Source of the DNA: Kriegella aquimaris
Lineage (GTDB): Bacteria; Bacteroidota; Bacteroidia; Flavobacteriales; Flavobacteriaceae
Assembly (NCBI RefSeq): GCF_900103215.1
Contig: NZ_FNGV01000018.1
Span: forward strand, 38,238 to 102,237
Reading direction: 5' to 3'
DNA length: 64,000 nt
The translations under genes and the position numbers were made by a program. Positions within the stretch are counted from its first letter, which is position 1; every line of letters begins with the position of its first letter. This document shows, piece after piece, positions 37,127 to 46,074 of the stretch. The notes below the pieces were generated by a model that saw only the letters and a program-made list of their open reading frames with translations, was not told where the DNA came from and did no database searches.

Positions 37127-38722
37127 ATGTCACTTCCAGCTACACATAAAGGCTTCTGCATTATTTCAAGAATTTGTCTTAATGCCATTATCTCATTTAC
37201 CTTCTTGGTTTCCTTTCTGGTTTATTCTCAAGAGGAATATCCCCATGGTCCAGATTCTGACAAATATGAAGGTATTCCACATGGAACAGTGACAAAACAT
37301 ACTTGGGAGAGCACAATTTTTCCGAATACCATTAGAGATTACTATGTTTATGTGCCTGCCCAATATAAACCTTCGGAGCCGGCAGCGCTTATGGTTTTTC
37401 AAGATGGACACACTTATGTAAAGGAAGATGGGGACTTTAGGGCACCCACGGTTTTTGATAACTTAATAGCCCAACAAAAAATGCCTGTTACTATTGGCCT
37501 GTTCATCAATCCGGGGCATGATAAAAATATGCCGACACCGGAGAATCCGTGGAGAGCTTCCAACAGAAGTACGGAGTATGATGATGTCTCCGATACCTAT
37601 GGTCGGTTTTTGTTGGAGGAAATGATTCCGGAACTAAAAAAGAACTTTACTATTTCTGATGATCCAAAAAAGTGGGGAATTGGTGGTATTTCTTCAGGTG
37701 GTATCTGTGCATTTTCAGCGGCGTGGTTCTTTCCGCAGCATTTCAATAAAGTATTGAGCCACATTGGTAGTTTTACCGATATACGCGGAGGGCATGCCTA
37801 TCCCCCCATGATTCGACAACAGGATAAAAAGGATATAAAAGTATTTCTACAAGACGGTTCTCATGACCTTAACAACCAATATGGCAATTGGTGGTTGGCC
37901 AACTTGCAAATGGAATCAGCATTGAAATTTAAGGGGTATAACTATAAGTTTGTCCAAGGTACCGGTGCTCATAACGGCAATCATGGCGGGGCTATCCTTC
38001 CCCAATCATTGAATTGGTTATGGAGTGATGTGGTTCCCGAATTAGCAGATTCGGGGGTTTACTCTTTTCCAAACGACAATGAAAACAAGGTAATGATGGC
38101 TGGTGAAACCTTCTATTTCGACGATATGGAACTAAAGACAGTCCATTTGACGAATGCTTCCGCCCCCATAAGCTTGAACGATTCTCAAAACGAGCGAATC
38201 GTTATTGTAAAGGAAGGCGAACTTCGGGTTTCCGTAAATAAAAAAAAGAAAACTATTGGCGCCAATAGTGTGATGGTTTTACTGCCTGGTGATAAAGGGT
38301 CTATTACCTGCGCATCAACAGACGCTACCTATTATACCATGGTTTATCGTTCGAAAAGACCAATGGACCAACGTCGTGGTAAAAAAGATGGCGGCTCCTT
38401 CATAATCGATTTTGATGATTTAAAATTCAAGGAACATGATAAAGGGGGCATTCGAAACTATTTTCACCGCGCCACGGCAATGTGTCCTTATTACGAAATG
38501 CACGTGACCAATTTGAACGCAGGAATAAAGAGTCATGAACCCCATACGCACAAAGCTTCGGAAATTATATTGATGATAAACGGCGATACCGAAATGGAGA
38601 TAGGAAATGAGAAATATACTGCTCAAGAGGGTGATTTTTATTTTGCTTCCGGAAATATTCCCCATGCCATAAAAAATGTAGGTAGTGAACAATGTATGTA
38701 TTTTGCCTTTCAATGGGAGTGA
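37127..38722 (+). CDS. Exported esterase-cupin fusion protein
   Basis: A 531-residue secreted protein. A signal peptide (FLVSFLVYSQ) is followed by an alpha/beta hydrolase of the CE1/enterochelin-esterase type (residues about 55-320): RDYYVYVPAQYKPSEPAALMVFQDGHTY, nucleophile Ser in WGIGGISSGGICAFSAAWFFP, and catalytic His in TGAHNGNHGG. The C-terminal 200 residues hold two cupin-like regions; the last is ITEKEPHTHKASEIIL-like (HEPHTHKASEIILMINGDTEMEIG, GDFYFASGNIPHAIKNV) with three His and one Glu that could bind metal. It could deacylate plant or algal esters, but the joint function is unknown. Confidence 0.88.
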   Translation: MSLPATHKGFCIISRICLNAIISFTFLVSFLVYSQEEYPHGPDSDKYEGIPHGTVTKHTWESTIFPNTIRDYYVYVPAQYKPSEPAALMVFQDGHTYVKEDGDFRAPTVFDNLIAQQKMPVTIGLFINPGHDKNMPTPENPWRASNRSTEYDDVSDTYGRFLLEEMIPELKKNFTISDDPKKWGIGGISSGGICAFSAAWFFPQHFNKVLSHIGSFTDIRGGHAYPPMIRQQDKKDIKVFLQDGSHDLNNQYGNWWLANLQMESALKFKGYNYKFVQGTGAHNGNHGGAILPQSLNWLWSDVVPELADSGVYSFPNDNENKVMMAGETFYFDDMELKTVHLTNASAPISLNDSQNERIVIVKEGELRVSVNKKKKTIGANSVMVLLPGDKGSITCASTDATYYTMVYRSKRPMDQRRGKKDGGSFIIDFDDLKFKEHDKGGIRNYFHRATAMCPYYEMHVTNLNAGIKSHEPHTHKASEIILMINGDTEMEIGNEKYTAQEGDFYFASGNIPHAIKNVGSEQCMYFAFQWE

Positions 38723-38907
38723 CATAATTGTTAAGCGTATTAGTTAAAATGTACACTCAAAAATTCACTGAAGCCTCCGATAATCAATCGTTCTTCGCTC
38801 TACTTTAGAACTCCTGTATTCTTTTTGTCTTTTCAGGCAATTGTAAATTGCTATTGGGAATTATTGTGTTAAAAGTGAAGATTTATTTAGATTTAATATA
38901 AGTTAAA

Positions 38908-38938
38908 TTTGCCATGTTCATTTTTGGGATTAAATTTG
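38908..38938 (+). promoter_or_regulatory. Full Bacteroidota promoter of the porin gene
   Basis: TTTG (38908-38911) and TAAATTTG (38931-38938) are separated by exactly 19 bases, matching the flavobacterial -33/-7 arrangement. A second TAAATTTG lies at 38904-38911 and overlaps the -33. The ATG is 53 bases downstream of the -7 element. Confidence 0.7.
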
Positions 38939-38991
38939 CCGCTGAATTTTACTAGCTATTTTAAATCGGTCTAAATAAAATCAACCAAAAA

Positions 38992-40170
38992 ATGAGACAT
39001 ACTTTAGTTCTTTTCGCTTTCTTGAGCACTTCAATTTTATTATCTCAAACAAAGACGGATTCGATCATGTTGGATCCCCAAAAACAACTGAACGCTGCCC
39101 AGAGAATAATGTCAGGAAATTATGGTTCGGCCGTTACCGTAGGTGCCTACGGCGAAATGCTATACAATCAACCCGAAGGCGATAATGGAGAATTGGATAT
39201 ACAGCGCTTGGTATTATTATTGGGATACCGGTTCAGCGATGAAGTTCAGTTTTTTACTGAAATCGAGTTCGAACATGTTGAGGAAGTATTTGTCGAGCAG
39301 GCCTTTGTAAATTATAATATAGCCAATAATGTAAACCTTCGTGGCGGCTTGATGCTAGTGCCTATGGGTATTATCAACGAGTACCACGAACCGACCACGT
39401 TTAACGGAACCGAACGCCCAGAAATGGATAATGCAATTGTACCGACGACGTGGCGTGAACTTGGTTTGGGTGTCAGTGGTCGTTTTAACGATATTTCGTT
39501 AGGCTACCAAGCTTATGTTTTCAATGGCTTTAAATCGACCGAAGCTGATGGAGAAGGCGGTCTTTCAGGATTTTTAGGAGGCTCTAGCGGTTTGCGCGGG
39601 GGTCGCCAAAAAGGCATTAAATCAACTGTTGATAGCCCTAATTTTTCTACCAAATTAGATTATTATGGTATCTCAGGACTTCGTTTGGGACTATCGGGAT
39701 ACTTTGGAAAGACGCAAGCGACCGATAATGTCGAAGAAATTGACGGGGCCAATGTCGGAATTTCTATGATCGGCTTTGATGCACGTTATGCCTATCAACG
39801 CTTTACGGCAAGGGGTCAATTTGTCCACGCTGCCCTATCCGATACCGAAGCATATAACACCGAGACAGGCAGAGACTTGGGTAGTGCGCTTCAGGGTTGG
39901 TATATTGAAGGAGGCTATAACTTGCTTCCAACCAATAAGAAGCAAAAACTGTTTGCTTTTGCACGTTATGAGCAATATGATACACATGCCGATACGGCAG
40001 GTTCTTTAGCCAAAAATGAGGCCTACGATCGTACCGATGTTACTACAGGTTTGACTTATCACATTGTTTCGGGTGTCGTGGTAAAGGGCGATTACCAATT
40101 TCGCAGCAATGCCGTTGATAGTGGTGATGTAAAGAATAGATTGAATTTTGGCATCGGAGTTTGGTTCTAA
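38992..40170 (+). CDS. Phosphate-selective-porin-like outer membrane protein
   Basis: A 392-residue porin with a signal peptide (TLVLFAFLSTSILLSQ). After a short N-terminal segment the barrel is rich in alternating polar/aromatic strands: LDIQRLVLLLGYRFSDEVQFFTEIEFEHVEEVFVEQAFVNY, NVNLRGGLMLVPMGIINEYHEP, KLFAFARYEQYDTHA, VVVKGDYQFRSN, and the final strand LNFGIGVWF with terminal aromatic residue. The pattern with EQAFVNY and GLMLVPMG(I/L)INE fits the OprP/OprO-like family of Bacteroidota. The substrate is unknown. An ideal promoter lies upstream; the FMN-binding gene follows after 146 bp on the same strand. Confidence 0.85.
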   Translation: MRHTLVLFAFLSTSILLSQTKTDSIMLDPQKQLNAAQRIMSGNYGSAVTVGAYGEMLYNQPEGDNGELDIQRLVLLLGYRFSDEVQFFTEIEFEHVEEVFVEQAFVNYNIANNVNLRGGLMLVPMGIINEYHEPTTFNGTERPEMDNAIVPTTWRELGLGVSGRFNDISLGYQAYVFNGFKSTEADGEGGLSGFLGGSSGLRGGRQKGIKSTVDSPNFSTKLDYYGISGLRLGLSGYFGKTQATDNVEEIDGANVGISMIGFDARYAYQRFTARGQFVHAALSDTEAYNTETGRDLGSALQGWYIEGGYNLLPTNKKQKLFAFARYEQYDTHADTAGSLAKNEAYDRTDVTTGLTYHIVSGVVVKGDYQFRSNAVDSGDVKNRLNFGIGVWF

Positions 40171-40305
40171 TGAAGTGGCTTTTCAATTAACTGGGCTTAG
40201 ACGCTACGTGAAACTGTAGTTTATTTTTTCGATTTTTATGAATTCAGGCTAAACCGTACGGATAAATTATTTGGCCTTAGCTTATTGAGATTGAGTCTAA
40301 ATTAA

Positions 40306-40313
40306 TATATTTG
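40306..40313 (+). promoter_or_regulatory. -7-like element abutting the FMN-binding gene start
   Basis: TATATTTG matches the consensus but ends only 3 bases before the ATG at 40317, so transcription would start at about the first codon. Either the mRNA is leaderless or the match is accidental. Confidence 0.35.
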
Positions 40314-40316
40314 CCT

Positions 40317-40856
40317 ATGCGATACGGAAAACACACTTCTGCTATTTTATTGATTGCCACATTTTTCTTGTTCGGTTTCGGACTTCCGAAAAATTTGGAG
40401 AAAAGGGTGCAAAAAGAAATTGAAAAAACTTTTGAAATTGCCGAATTTTCCTGGCAGTCTGTTACGGTATCTAATACGTTGAACAATCAACTTCCGGCAA
40501 AAATAACTGCTGATAATTTTTATAGCATTAGTAATAATAAAGAACTTTTGGGTTATGCCTTCGTTGATCAGGCCCCTAGTAAAACGGCAAAATTCGACTA
40601 TTTAGTAGTGTTTGATACCAATCTTGTAGTGATCAATTCGAAAATACTCATCTACAGGGAAGAATACGGCGGAGAAATAGGAAGCAAAAGATGGTTGAAA
40701 CAATTTTTAGGGAAAACAGGTGGAGATCGCTTAGACCCCAGAACCAATGTAGACGGAATTTCAGGGGCTACGATTTCTGTACGATCGATGACCAAAGCAA
40801 TGGACAATCTTCTGCAGACTATTGAGATACTTCAGAAAAAGGAAATTCTGAAATGA
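40317..40856 (+). CDS. Exported FMN-binding domain protein with flavinylation motif
   Basis: A 179-residue protein with an N-terminal hydrophobic segment (SAILLIATFFLFGFG), a signal anchor or signal peptide. The FMN_bind domain ends with VDGISGATISVRSMTKAM; DGxSGATxS is the ApbE-directed flavinylation site known from RnfG and NqrC, with T152 (from the ATG) as the residue that would carry FMN through a phosphoester. EEYGGEIGSKRWLKQFLGK is the other typical block. It should be a periplasmic one-electron carrier. The following membrane-protein gene overlaps by 4 bp (ATGA). No apbE gene is in the window. A TTG six bases upstream is in frame but sits in the promoter-like element. Confidence 0.88.
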   Translation: MRYGKHTSAILLIATFFLFGFGLPKNLEKRVQKEIEKTFEIAEFSWQSVTVSNTLNNQLPAKITADNFYSISNNKELLGYAFVDQAPSKTAKFDYLVVFDTNLVVINSKILIYREEYGGEIGSKRWLKQFLGKTGGDRLDPRTNVDGISGATISVRSMTKAMDNLLQTIEILQKKEILK

Positions 40857-41374
40857 AATATAATGGATTGCTTTCTACCTTTCCCAAGGAGATAAAAATC
40901 TTTATCGGATCCTTTGTGTTAATATTATCTTTGGGTTTCTATACCGGACTTTTATTTGTCGGTCAGACGAGTACCAATTCGCCAACTGGAATTGAAGAAA
41001 ATTACCTGGGCAACGAAGATCAAGATAGTGACTTAGGGGTAGAGGATGAGGTAACTGAAATGAAATTTAAGAAGGGCGAGCGTGAAATGCTCACCATTAT
41101 ACACACACATATTCTCTCCATGTCTTTTATCTTTTTTTTATTGGGAGGGTTAGTGTGGCTTACTAAGCTTCCAAAAAATTGGAAGTTGTTTTTGACAATT
41201 GAGCCGTTTTTGTCCGTTATATTAACTTTCGGGGGTATTTATATGCTTTGGGCCGGTATGCTTTGGATGAAATACGTGGTACTTTTTTCAGGTATATTAA
41301 TGACTACAACCTTCACATTATCGGCTTTTTTGGTACTATATCAGTTGACTTTGAAACCTTTGCCCCGCAACTAA
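40853..41374 (+). CDS. Small membrane protein coupled to the FMN-binding protein
   Basis: A 173-residue inner-membrane protein with about four hydrophobic segments (IFIGSFVLILSLGFYTGLLFV near residues 15-35, then LSMSFIFFLLGGLVWLT, FLSVILTFGGIYMLWAGMLWM and YVVLFSGILMTTTFTLSAFLVLY). An acidic loop of about 40 residues separates the first two, and IIHTHILSMSF places two His at the membrane boundary, where they could ligate heme or metal (inference). I do not recognise a family. The 4-bp overlap with the FMN-binding gene suggests the pair forms one membrane-bound electron-transfer unit. Confidence 0.75.
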   Translation: MKYNGLLSTFPKEIKIFIGSFVLILSLGFYTGLLFVGQTSTNSPTGIEENYLGNEDQDSDLGVEDEVTEMKFKKGEREMLTIIHTHILSMSFIFFLLGGLVWLTKLPKNWKLFLTIEPFLSVILTFGGIYMLWAGMLWMKYVVLFSGILMTTTFTLSAFLVLYQLTLKPLPRN

Positions 41375-41394
41375 AATTATCCGAAATAAATCAG

Positions 41395-41402
41395 TACATT
41401 TG
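41395..41402 (+). promoter_or_regulatory. -7 element of guaB
   Basis: TACATTTG matches TAnnTTTG and lies 23 bases upstream of the guaB ATG. No clear -33 TTTG is seen at 17-23 bases. Confidence 0.55.
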
Positions 41403-41425
41403 CACGCAATTAATCCTTAATTGCC

Positions 41426-42898
41426 ATGCAAGCCCACATAAATAAAATTTTAGGAGAAGGTCTCACTTATGATGACGTACTCTTGGTTCCCGCATTTTCC
41501 GAAGTACTTCCTCGGGAGGTCAATATTCAATCAAAATTTACCCGTAACATTACTATCAATGTACCTGTAGTTTCTGCCGCCATGGATACGGTGACCGAAT
41601 CACAAATGGCCATTGCCATGGCCCAAGAAGGTGGTATCGGTGTATTGCACAAAAACATGAGCATTGAAAAGCAGGCCATGAAAGTACGAAAGGTAAAACG
41701 TGCCGAAAGTGGTATGATCATTGATCCAGTAACGCTTCCGTTAGATTCCGTGGTACGCGATGCCAAGGCTTACATGAAGGAATACAGTATTGGGGGTATA
41801 CCTATTGTCGATGACGCAGGAAGATTATTGGGTATTGTAACCAATAGGGATTTACGCTTCGAAAAAAATAACGATCGTCCGATTTCCGAGGTAATGACCT
41901 CAAAAAAATTGGTCACCGTTAGTGAAGGAACTTCTTTAGGGCAGGCCGAAGACATTCTTCAAGAAAATAAAATCGAGAAACTACCGGTAGTCGATAAGGA
42001 CAATAAACTAGTCGGACTTATCACTTTTCGGGATATTACAAAATTAACTCAAAAACCGAGTGCCAATAAAGATCAATACGGTCGTTTGCGTGTTGCTGCG
42101 GCAGTTGGCGTAACTCCGGATGCTGTTGATAGGGCAGAGGCTTTAGTCAATGCGGGGGTCGACGCGATAGTTATTGATACGGCTCATGGTCATACGAAAG
42201 GTGTGGTTATGGTTTTAAAGGATATTAAGAAAAAATTCCCTGATTTAGAAGTTATCGTGGGCAACATTGCCACTGGTGATGCAGCAAAATACTTGGTCGA
42301 AGCTGGGGCAGATGCCGTAAAAGTTGGTATTGGCCCGGGCTCTATTTGTACTACCCGTGTTGTGGCAGGAGTCGGTTTTCCACAGTTTTCGGCGGTGTTG
42401 GAAGTTGCGGCGGCCATAAAGGGCAGCGGTGTACCGGTTATTGCGGATGGCGGTATCCGTTATACAGGAGATATTCCCAAAGCCATTGCGGCGGGGGCAG
42501 ATACGGTGATGTTGGGGTCCTTGCTGGCCGGTACCAAAGAATCACCGGGAGAGACCATTATCTACGAAGGACGAAAATTCAAATCTTATCGCGGTATGGG
42601 GTCTGTTGAAGCAATGAAAGAAGGTAGCAAAGACCGCTATTTTCAAGATGTGGAAGACGATATTAAAAAATTAGTACCTGAGGGGATTGTGGGTCGTGTA
42701 CCCTACAAAGGAGAACTCTATGAAAGCATACACCAATTCGTTGGAGGGTTACGTGCTGGTATGGGCTATTGTGGCGCCAAGGATATTGCCGCGCTTAAGG
42801 AAAATGGAAAGTTCGTGAAAATTACGGCCAGTGGTATCAACGAAAGCCATCCCCATGATGTAACCATAACCAAAGAGTCTCCGAATTATAGCAGGTAA
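41426..42898 (+). CDS. guaB: IMP dehydrogenase
   Basis: A 490-residue enzyme that oxidises IMP to XMP with NAD+, the committing step of guanine nucleotide synthesis. The barrel starts with [20 protein letters not shown] and carries the catalytic Cys C308 in [17 protein letters not shown]; the flap shows [10 protein letters not shown]. Two CBS domains are inserted at about residues 93-205 ([43 protein letters not shown]), sensing ATP or GTP. Length is standard. It is preceded by its own -7 element and ends in a perfect terminator, so it is monocistronic. Confidence 0.98.
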   Translation: MQAHINKILGEGLTYDDVLLVPAFSEVLPREVNIQSKFTRNITINVPVVSAAMDTVTESQMAIAMAQEGGIGVLHKNMSIEKQAMKVRKVKRAESGMIIDPVTLPLDSVVRDAKAYMKEYSIGGIPIVDDAGRLLGIVTNRDLRFEKNNDRPISEVMTSKKLVTVSEGTSLGQAEDILQENKIEKLPVVDKDNKLVGLITFRDITKLTQKPSANKDQYGRLRVAAAVGVTPDAVDRAEALVNAGVDAIVIDTAHGHTKGVVMVLKDIKKKFPDLEVIVGNIATGDAAKYLVEAGADAVKVGIGPGSICTTRVVAGVGFPQFSAVLEVAAAIKGSGVPVIADGGIRYTGDIPKAIAAGADTVMLGSLLAGTKESPGETIIYEGRKFKSYRGMGSVEAMKEGSKDRYFQDVEDDIKKLVPEGIVGRVPYKGELYESIHQFVGGLRAGMGYCGAKDIAALKENGKFVKITASGINESHPHDVTITKESPNYSR

Positions 42899-42921
42899 AT
42901 GACATCTATATCTGGTAGTAT

Positions 42922-42950
42922 AAAAAAAGCCCTTTACAAGGGCTTTTTTT
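42922..42950 (+). terminator. Intrinsic terminator after guaB
   Basis: AAAAAAAGCCCTT and AAGGGCTTTTTTT are perfectly complementary around a 3-base TAC gap and end in T7. Confidence 0.9.
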
Positions 42951-43211
42951 ATAGCTTATTTTGAAAATCTTCTTCCTAAGAGACTATACCAAAATTTTGA
43001 AGAAGATAGCTTCTGAAAGACTTTGAGGAATAGGTAATTAAAACTTTTCTAAATTTAACTATAGTTAAATAATCAAAAATGAGATTCACACGGGTTTTGT
43101 CAAGTGGAATGTTTTTGGTCAGTCTCTTATCCAAATGAAGACAAACTTTCTTTCTCCATTGTCAAAGATATTTTTCTGCCGATGCTAATTGAGTTGAACA
43201 AAGATTAGTAC
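42951..43211. other. Intergenic region with a palindrome and possible remnant
   Basis: No recognisable gene. It holds an 18-bp palindrome (43053-43070) directly followed by an ATG frame of only 19 codons (43080-43139; MRFTRVLSSGMFLVSLLSK) that looks like the first part of a signal peptide and then stops. This could be the decayed start of an exported protein gene whose operator remains. Confidence 0.35.
43053..43070. promoter_or_regulatory. 18-bp perfect palindrome, candidate operator
   Basis: ATTTAACTATAGTTAAAT is identical to its reverse complement. A near copy with one mismatched pair (TTAACTATAGTCAA) lies at 48391-48404 before the DUF1456 gene. The symmetry fits a homodimeric regulator. 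Confidence 0.4.
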
Positions 43212-43751
43212 TTATTTGCTTCCTTTTCCGCTGTAGGCCTGCCAATCCTTTTCCTTATATATGTTATCACCAAAATATCTAGCGATATTTAGAAAGGGCT
43301 CGGGTTTTTGGTAACCTGGTACAGGAGAAAGCATGTTCATTCCTTCATCCAAAAATATGGTTGTCGGGTAGCTCATACGACCCTGCATCAATGCAGCCGC
43401 AAATTCATGATACCCTTTTCGTCCCGATGGAATAAATTTATAAGTTTTTCCTTTAAATTCGATAGGCTCTTTGCCCTCACCATCCAATTTTACCATATAA
43501 AAGTTTTCGGCCATGTAAGCCGCCACTTCGGCATTTTGAAAAGTGTCTTTGTCCATTTTTTTACACCAACCACACCAATCCGTGTAAACATCGATAAATA
43601 TTTTTTTCGGGCTTTCGTCTGTAGTGGCCAATTGCGCGGCCTCGTTCCAAGATAGCCATTTTACTTCTTGGGCATTCGAAACCATACCCATCAACATAAG
43701 GCATAGTAAAAAAAAGGTCTTCTTTGAGGCAATTTTAGCGATTCGTTTCAT
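43212..43751 (-). CDS. Exported thioredoxin-like protein (CGWC)
   Basis: A 179-residue protein with a signal peptide (TFFLLCLMLMGMVSNAQ) and a thioredoxin fold of the DUF255/thioredoxin-related group. The active site is DVYTDWCGWCKKMDKDTF, and the cis-Pro loop is in RMSYPTTIFLDEG. The insertion between (VKLDGEGKEPIEFKGKTYKF) is typical of this subgroup. It is probably a periplasmic thiol reductase or disulfide-exchange protein. It is not part of an evident operon; lysA begins 62 bp upstream on the same strand. Confidence 0.92.
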   Translation of the reverse strand: MKRIAKIASKKTFFLLCLMLMGMVSNAQEVKWLSWNEAAQLATTDESPKKIFIDVYTDWCGWCKKMDKDTFQNAEVAAYMAENFYMVKLDGEGKEPIEFKGKTYKFIPSGRKGYHEFAAALMQGRMSYPTTIFLDEGMNMLSPVPGYQKPEPFLNIARYFGDNIYKEKDWQAYSGKGSK

Positions 43752-43813
43752 TCGAGCACGTTTTTGGTCATTAGTCCAACAACTATACCAAAACTAACGA
43801 AAATAAATGAGGT

Positions 43814-45055
43814 TTATTTTACCGCTTCCTTTTCCTTTTTTGTGGAAAACAAATCTTTAATATCGACCTGATTTTTGATGAGGTCGTCGAATGTTTCCCG
43901 CTCTCGAATCAATATTGCTTTGCCCTCATGCCACAAAACTTCCGGTGGCCGGAATCGTGAATTGTAATTGCTCGACATGGTAAAGCAATAGGCACCAGCA
44001 TTTCTAAAGCAAAGAATATCGCCTTCGGAAATCTCGTTGATACGCCGATTGCTCGCAAAGGTATCCGTTTCACAGATATAGCCCACTACCGAATAGTAGC
44101 GTTCCCTACCTTCAGGATTTGATATGTTCACAATCTTGTGCGAAACTCCGTAGAACATGGGTCTAATCAAATGGTTGAATCCAGAATCTACACTGGCGAA
44201 AACCGTCGAGGTTGTCTGTTTTACAACATTGACCTTAGCTAAAAAGAATCCGGCTTCACTAACCAAAAACTTACCTGGTTCGAAAGCTAGAGTGAGTTCT
44301 CTGCCGTATTCTTTACAGAATTCATTGAATCGGCTTCCTAATTTTTTTCCGAGTTCTTCCACATTGGTTTCGATGTCACCTTCTTTGTAAGGAACTTTAA
44401 AACCACTTCCGAAATCGATAAAATCAAGATTTTTAAAGTTTTTTGCTGTTTCGAAAAGAATTTCAGAAGCATAGAGAAACACGTCGATATCTAAAATATC
44501 GCTGCCCGTATGCATGTGTATCCCATTGATATTCATTTTAGTAAGCTCTACGATACGCAAAAGATGCGGAATTTGATGAATGCTAATACCAAATTTTGAA
44601 TCGATATGGCCTACTGAAATATTCGAATTGCCCCCCGCCATTACGTGCGGATTTATTCGGATACACACTGGAATATCAGGATGCTTGCTTCCGAATTGCT
44701 CCAAAATGGAAAGGTTGTCTATGTTGATCCGTACGCCCAATGCGGCAGCTTCTTCGATTTCTTCAAGAGAAACACCGTTGGGCGTAAAGATGATATCTTC
44801 TGGATTGAAGCCTGCCATGAGTCCCAGCTGTACTTCTTGAATGGAAACTGTATCAAGTCCGCTTCCCAAACTGTTCATCAATCGCAAGACCGTTATGTTT
44901 GAAAGTGCCTTGGCTGCATAATTCAGTTTTAAATTCTTGACACTTTTAAAGGCATTTGTCAATCGTTTGAACTGCGCCGTTATCTTTTCAGAATCATATA
45001 CATAAACGGGATCTCCGTAGGTTTTTGCAATTTTGAGCAAATCAGCATTCTTCAT
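43814..45055 (-). CDS. lysA: Diaminopimelate decarboxylase
   Basis: A 413-residue PLP enzyme that decarboxylates meso-diaminopimelate to lysine. K49 in KLNYAAKALSNITVLR binds PLP. Further conserved blocks are INPHVMAGGNSNISVGHIDSKFGI, GIHMHTGSDI, DFGSGFKVPY, AFEPGKFLVSEAGFFLAKV, and the Cys of the neighbouring subunit in YICETDTFASNR with GDILCFRNAGAYCFTMSSNYN. Length is normal. It is divergent from the LON-domain gene. Confidence 0.96.
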   Translation of the reverse strand: MKNADLLKIAKTYGDPVYVYDSEKITAQFKRLTNAFKSVKNLKLNYAAKALSNITVLRLMNSLGSGLDTVSIQEVQLGLMAGFNPEDIIFTPNGVSLEEIEEAAALGVRINIDNLSILEQFGSKHPDIPVCIRINPHVMAGGNSNISVGHIDSKFGISIHQIPHLLRIVELTKMNINGIHMHTGSDILDIDVFLYASEILFETAKNFKNLDFIDFGSGFKVPYKEGDIETNVEELGKKLGSRFNEFCKEYGRELTLAFEPGKFLVSEAGFFLAKVNVVKQTTSTVFASVDSGFNHLIRPMFYGVSHKIVNISNPEGRERYYSVVGYICETDTFASNRRINEISEGDILCFRNAGAYCFTMSSNYNSRFRPPEVLWHEGKAILIRERETFDDLIKNQVDIKDLFSTKKEKEAVK

Positions 45056-45223
45056 AGTACTTCAATATTTAATGCGAATTTAGGATGTTACATTTGTATC
45101 TACAAAAAAATCGGCCACAACTATTTAAAATACAACAAAATGTTACATTTATAACAAATAGTGTTTATTCTTTAATTTGCTAATACGCTTCGGCAGTCGT
45201 AATTTTATACCAAATATTAAAGC

Positions 45224-45862
45224 ATGAAAATACCTTTATTTCCATTACGGTCAATCTTTTTTCCAGGTGAAACTGTGCCGCTGCATATTTTTGAGGATAG
45301 GTATAAGCAATTGATCAGTGATTGTAGGAAAGAAGCTATCACATTTGGAATACCGGTTTATATTAACGACCGTATTGAGTTTGGAACGGAGGTGCAGCTT
45401 GTCGAAGTGGTGACGACTTATGAAGACGGGGAAATGGATGTTGTTTGTGTCGCCAGGCAGGTATTTGAAATTGTTGAATTTGAAAGTAATTTAGAAGGGA
45501 AGCTTTACGCAGGGGGCACGGTGAATTTTTTGGATACGGTCAATGATGGCGAAGAGTCGGCAAAACTCAAGGTGTTGGAAGGTTTGGAAGAGCTCTATGG
45601 TTTGATGGACGTTCCTTTTAGCCCTGTTCCCATAGATAAATTTCATAGCTATGTACTGGCCCATAAAATGGGACTGTCTTTCGATCAAGAATATGAACTC
45701 TTGCGAATAGCTAAGGAAAGCGAGCGTCTTGAGTTTTTGAGAAAACATTTACGAGCTACCATAACCGTGCTTAAGGAAGTAGATAGAACTAAGAAGACAA
45801 TCGAACTAAATGGTCACTTTAAAAACTTCGATCCCCTCGACTTTGACGGTCTTAAATCGTAG
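45224..45862 (+). CDS. LON N-terminal domain (substrate-binding) protein
   Basis: A 212-residue cytoplasmic protein that consists of the LON-N (PUA-like) domain and a helical tail without any ATPase or protease part. IPLFPLRSIFFPGETVPLHIFEDRYKQLISDCR is the diagnostic beginning, and LFPLRS plus HIFEDRY are invariant in the family. Free-standing LON-N proteins are common in bacteria; they may bind substrates for other proteases, but their role is not known. It is monocistronic. Confidence 0.93.
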   Translation: MKIPLFPLRSIFFPGETVPLHIFEDRYKQLISDCRKEAITFGIPVYINDRIEFGTEVQLVEVVTTYEDGEMDVVCVARQVFEIVEFESNLEGKLYAGGTVNFLDTVNDGEESAKLKVLEGLEELYGLMDVPFSPVPIDKFHSYVLAHKMGLSFDQEYELLRIAKESERLEFLRKHLRATITVLKEVDRTKKTIELNGHFKNFDPLDFDGLKS

Positions 45863-46039
45863 CACCATTAATTGTTCAATGCGGATACGACATGTTTTAG
45901 CTGTGTTACGGACTAAAACAAGGTTCCGAGCAAACGAAATTTTAGGAGCTTCCCTAGAGGTTATCTTGAAAAATAGAGCACCTCTGATGTTCTGAAAATT
46001 CCTTACAGTTTTTCATTAGGGTAAATCGGTTTCGTTTCC

Positions 46040-46047
46040 TATTTTTG
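46040..46047 (+). promoter_or_regulatory. -7 element of sucC
   Basis: TATTTTTG matches TAnnTTTG and lies 27 bases upstream of the sucC ATG at 46075, supporting that start. Confidence 0.55.
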
Positions 46048-46074
46048 CATCCGAACCCAATACCTTTAGACAAT

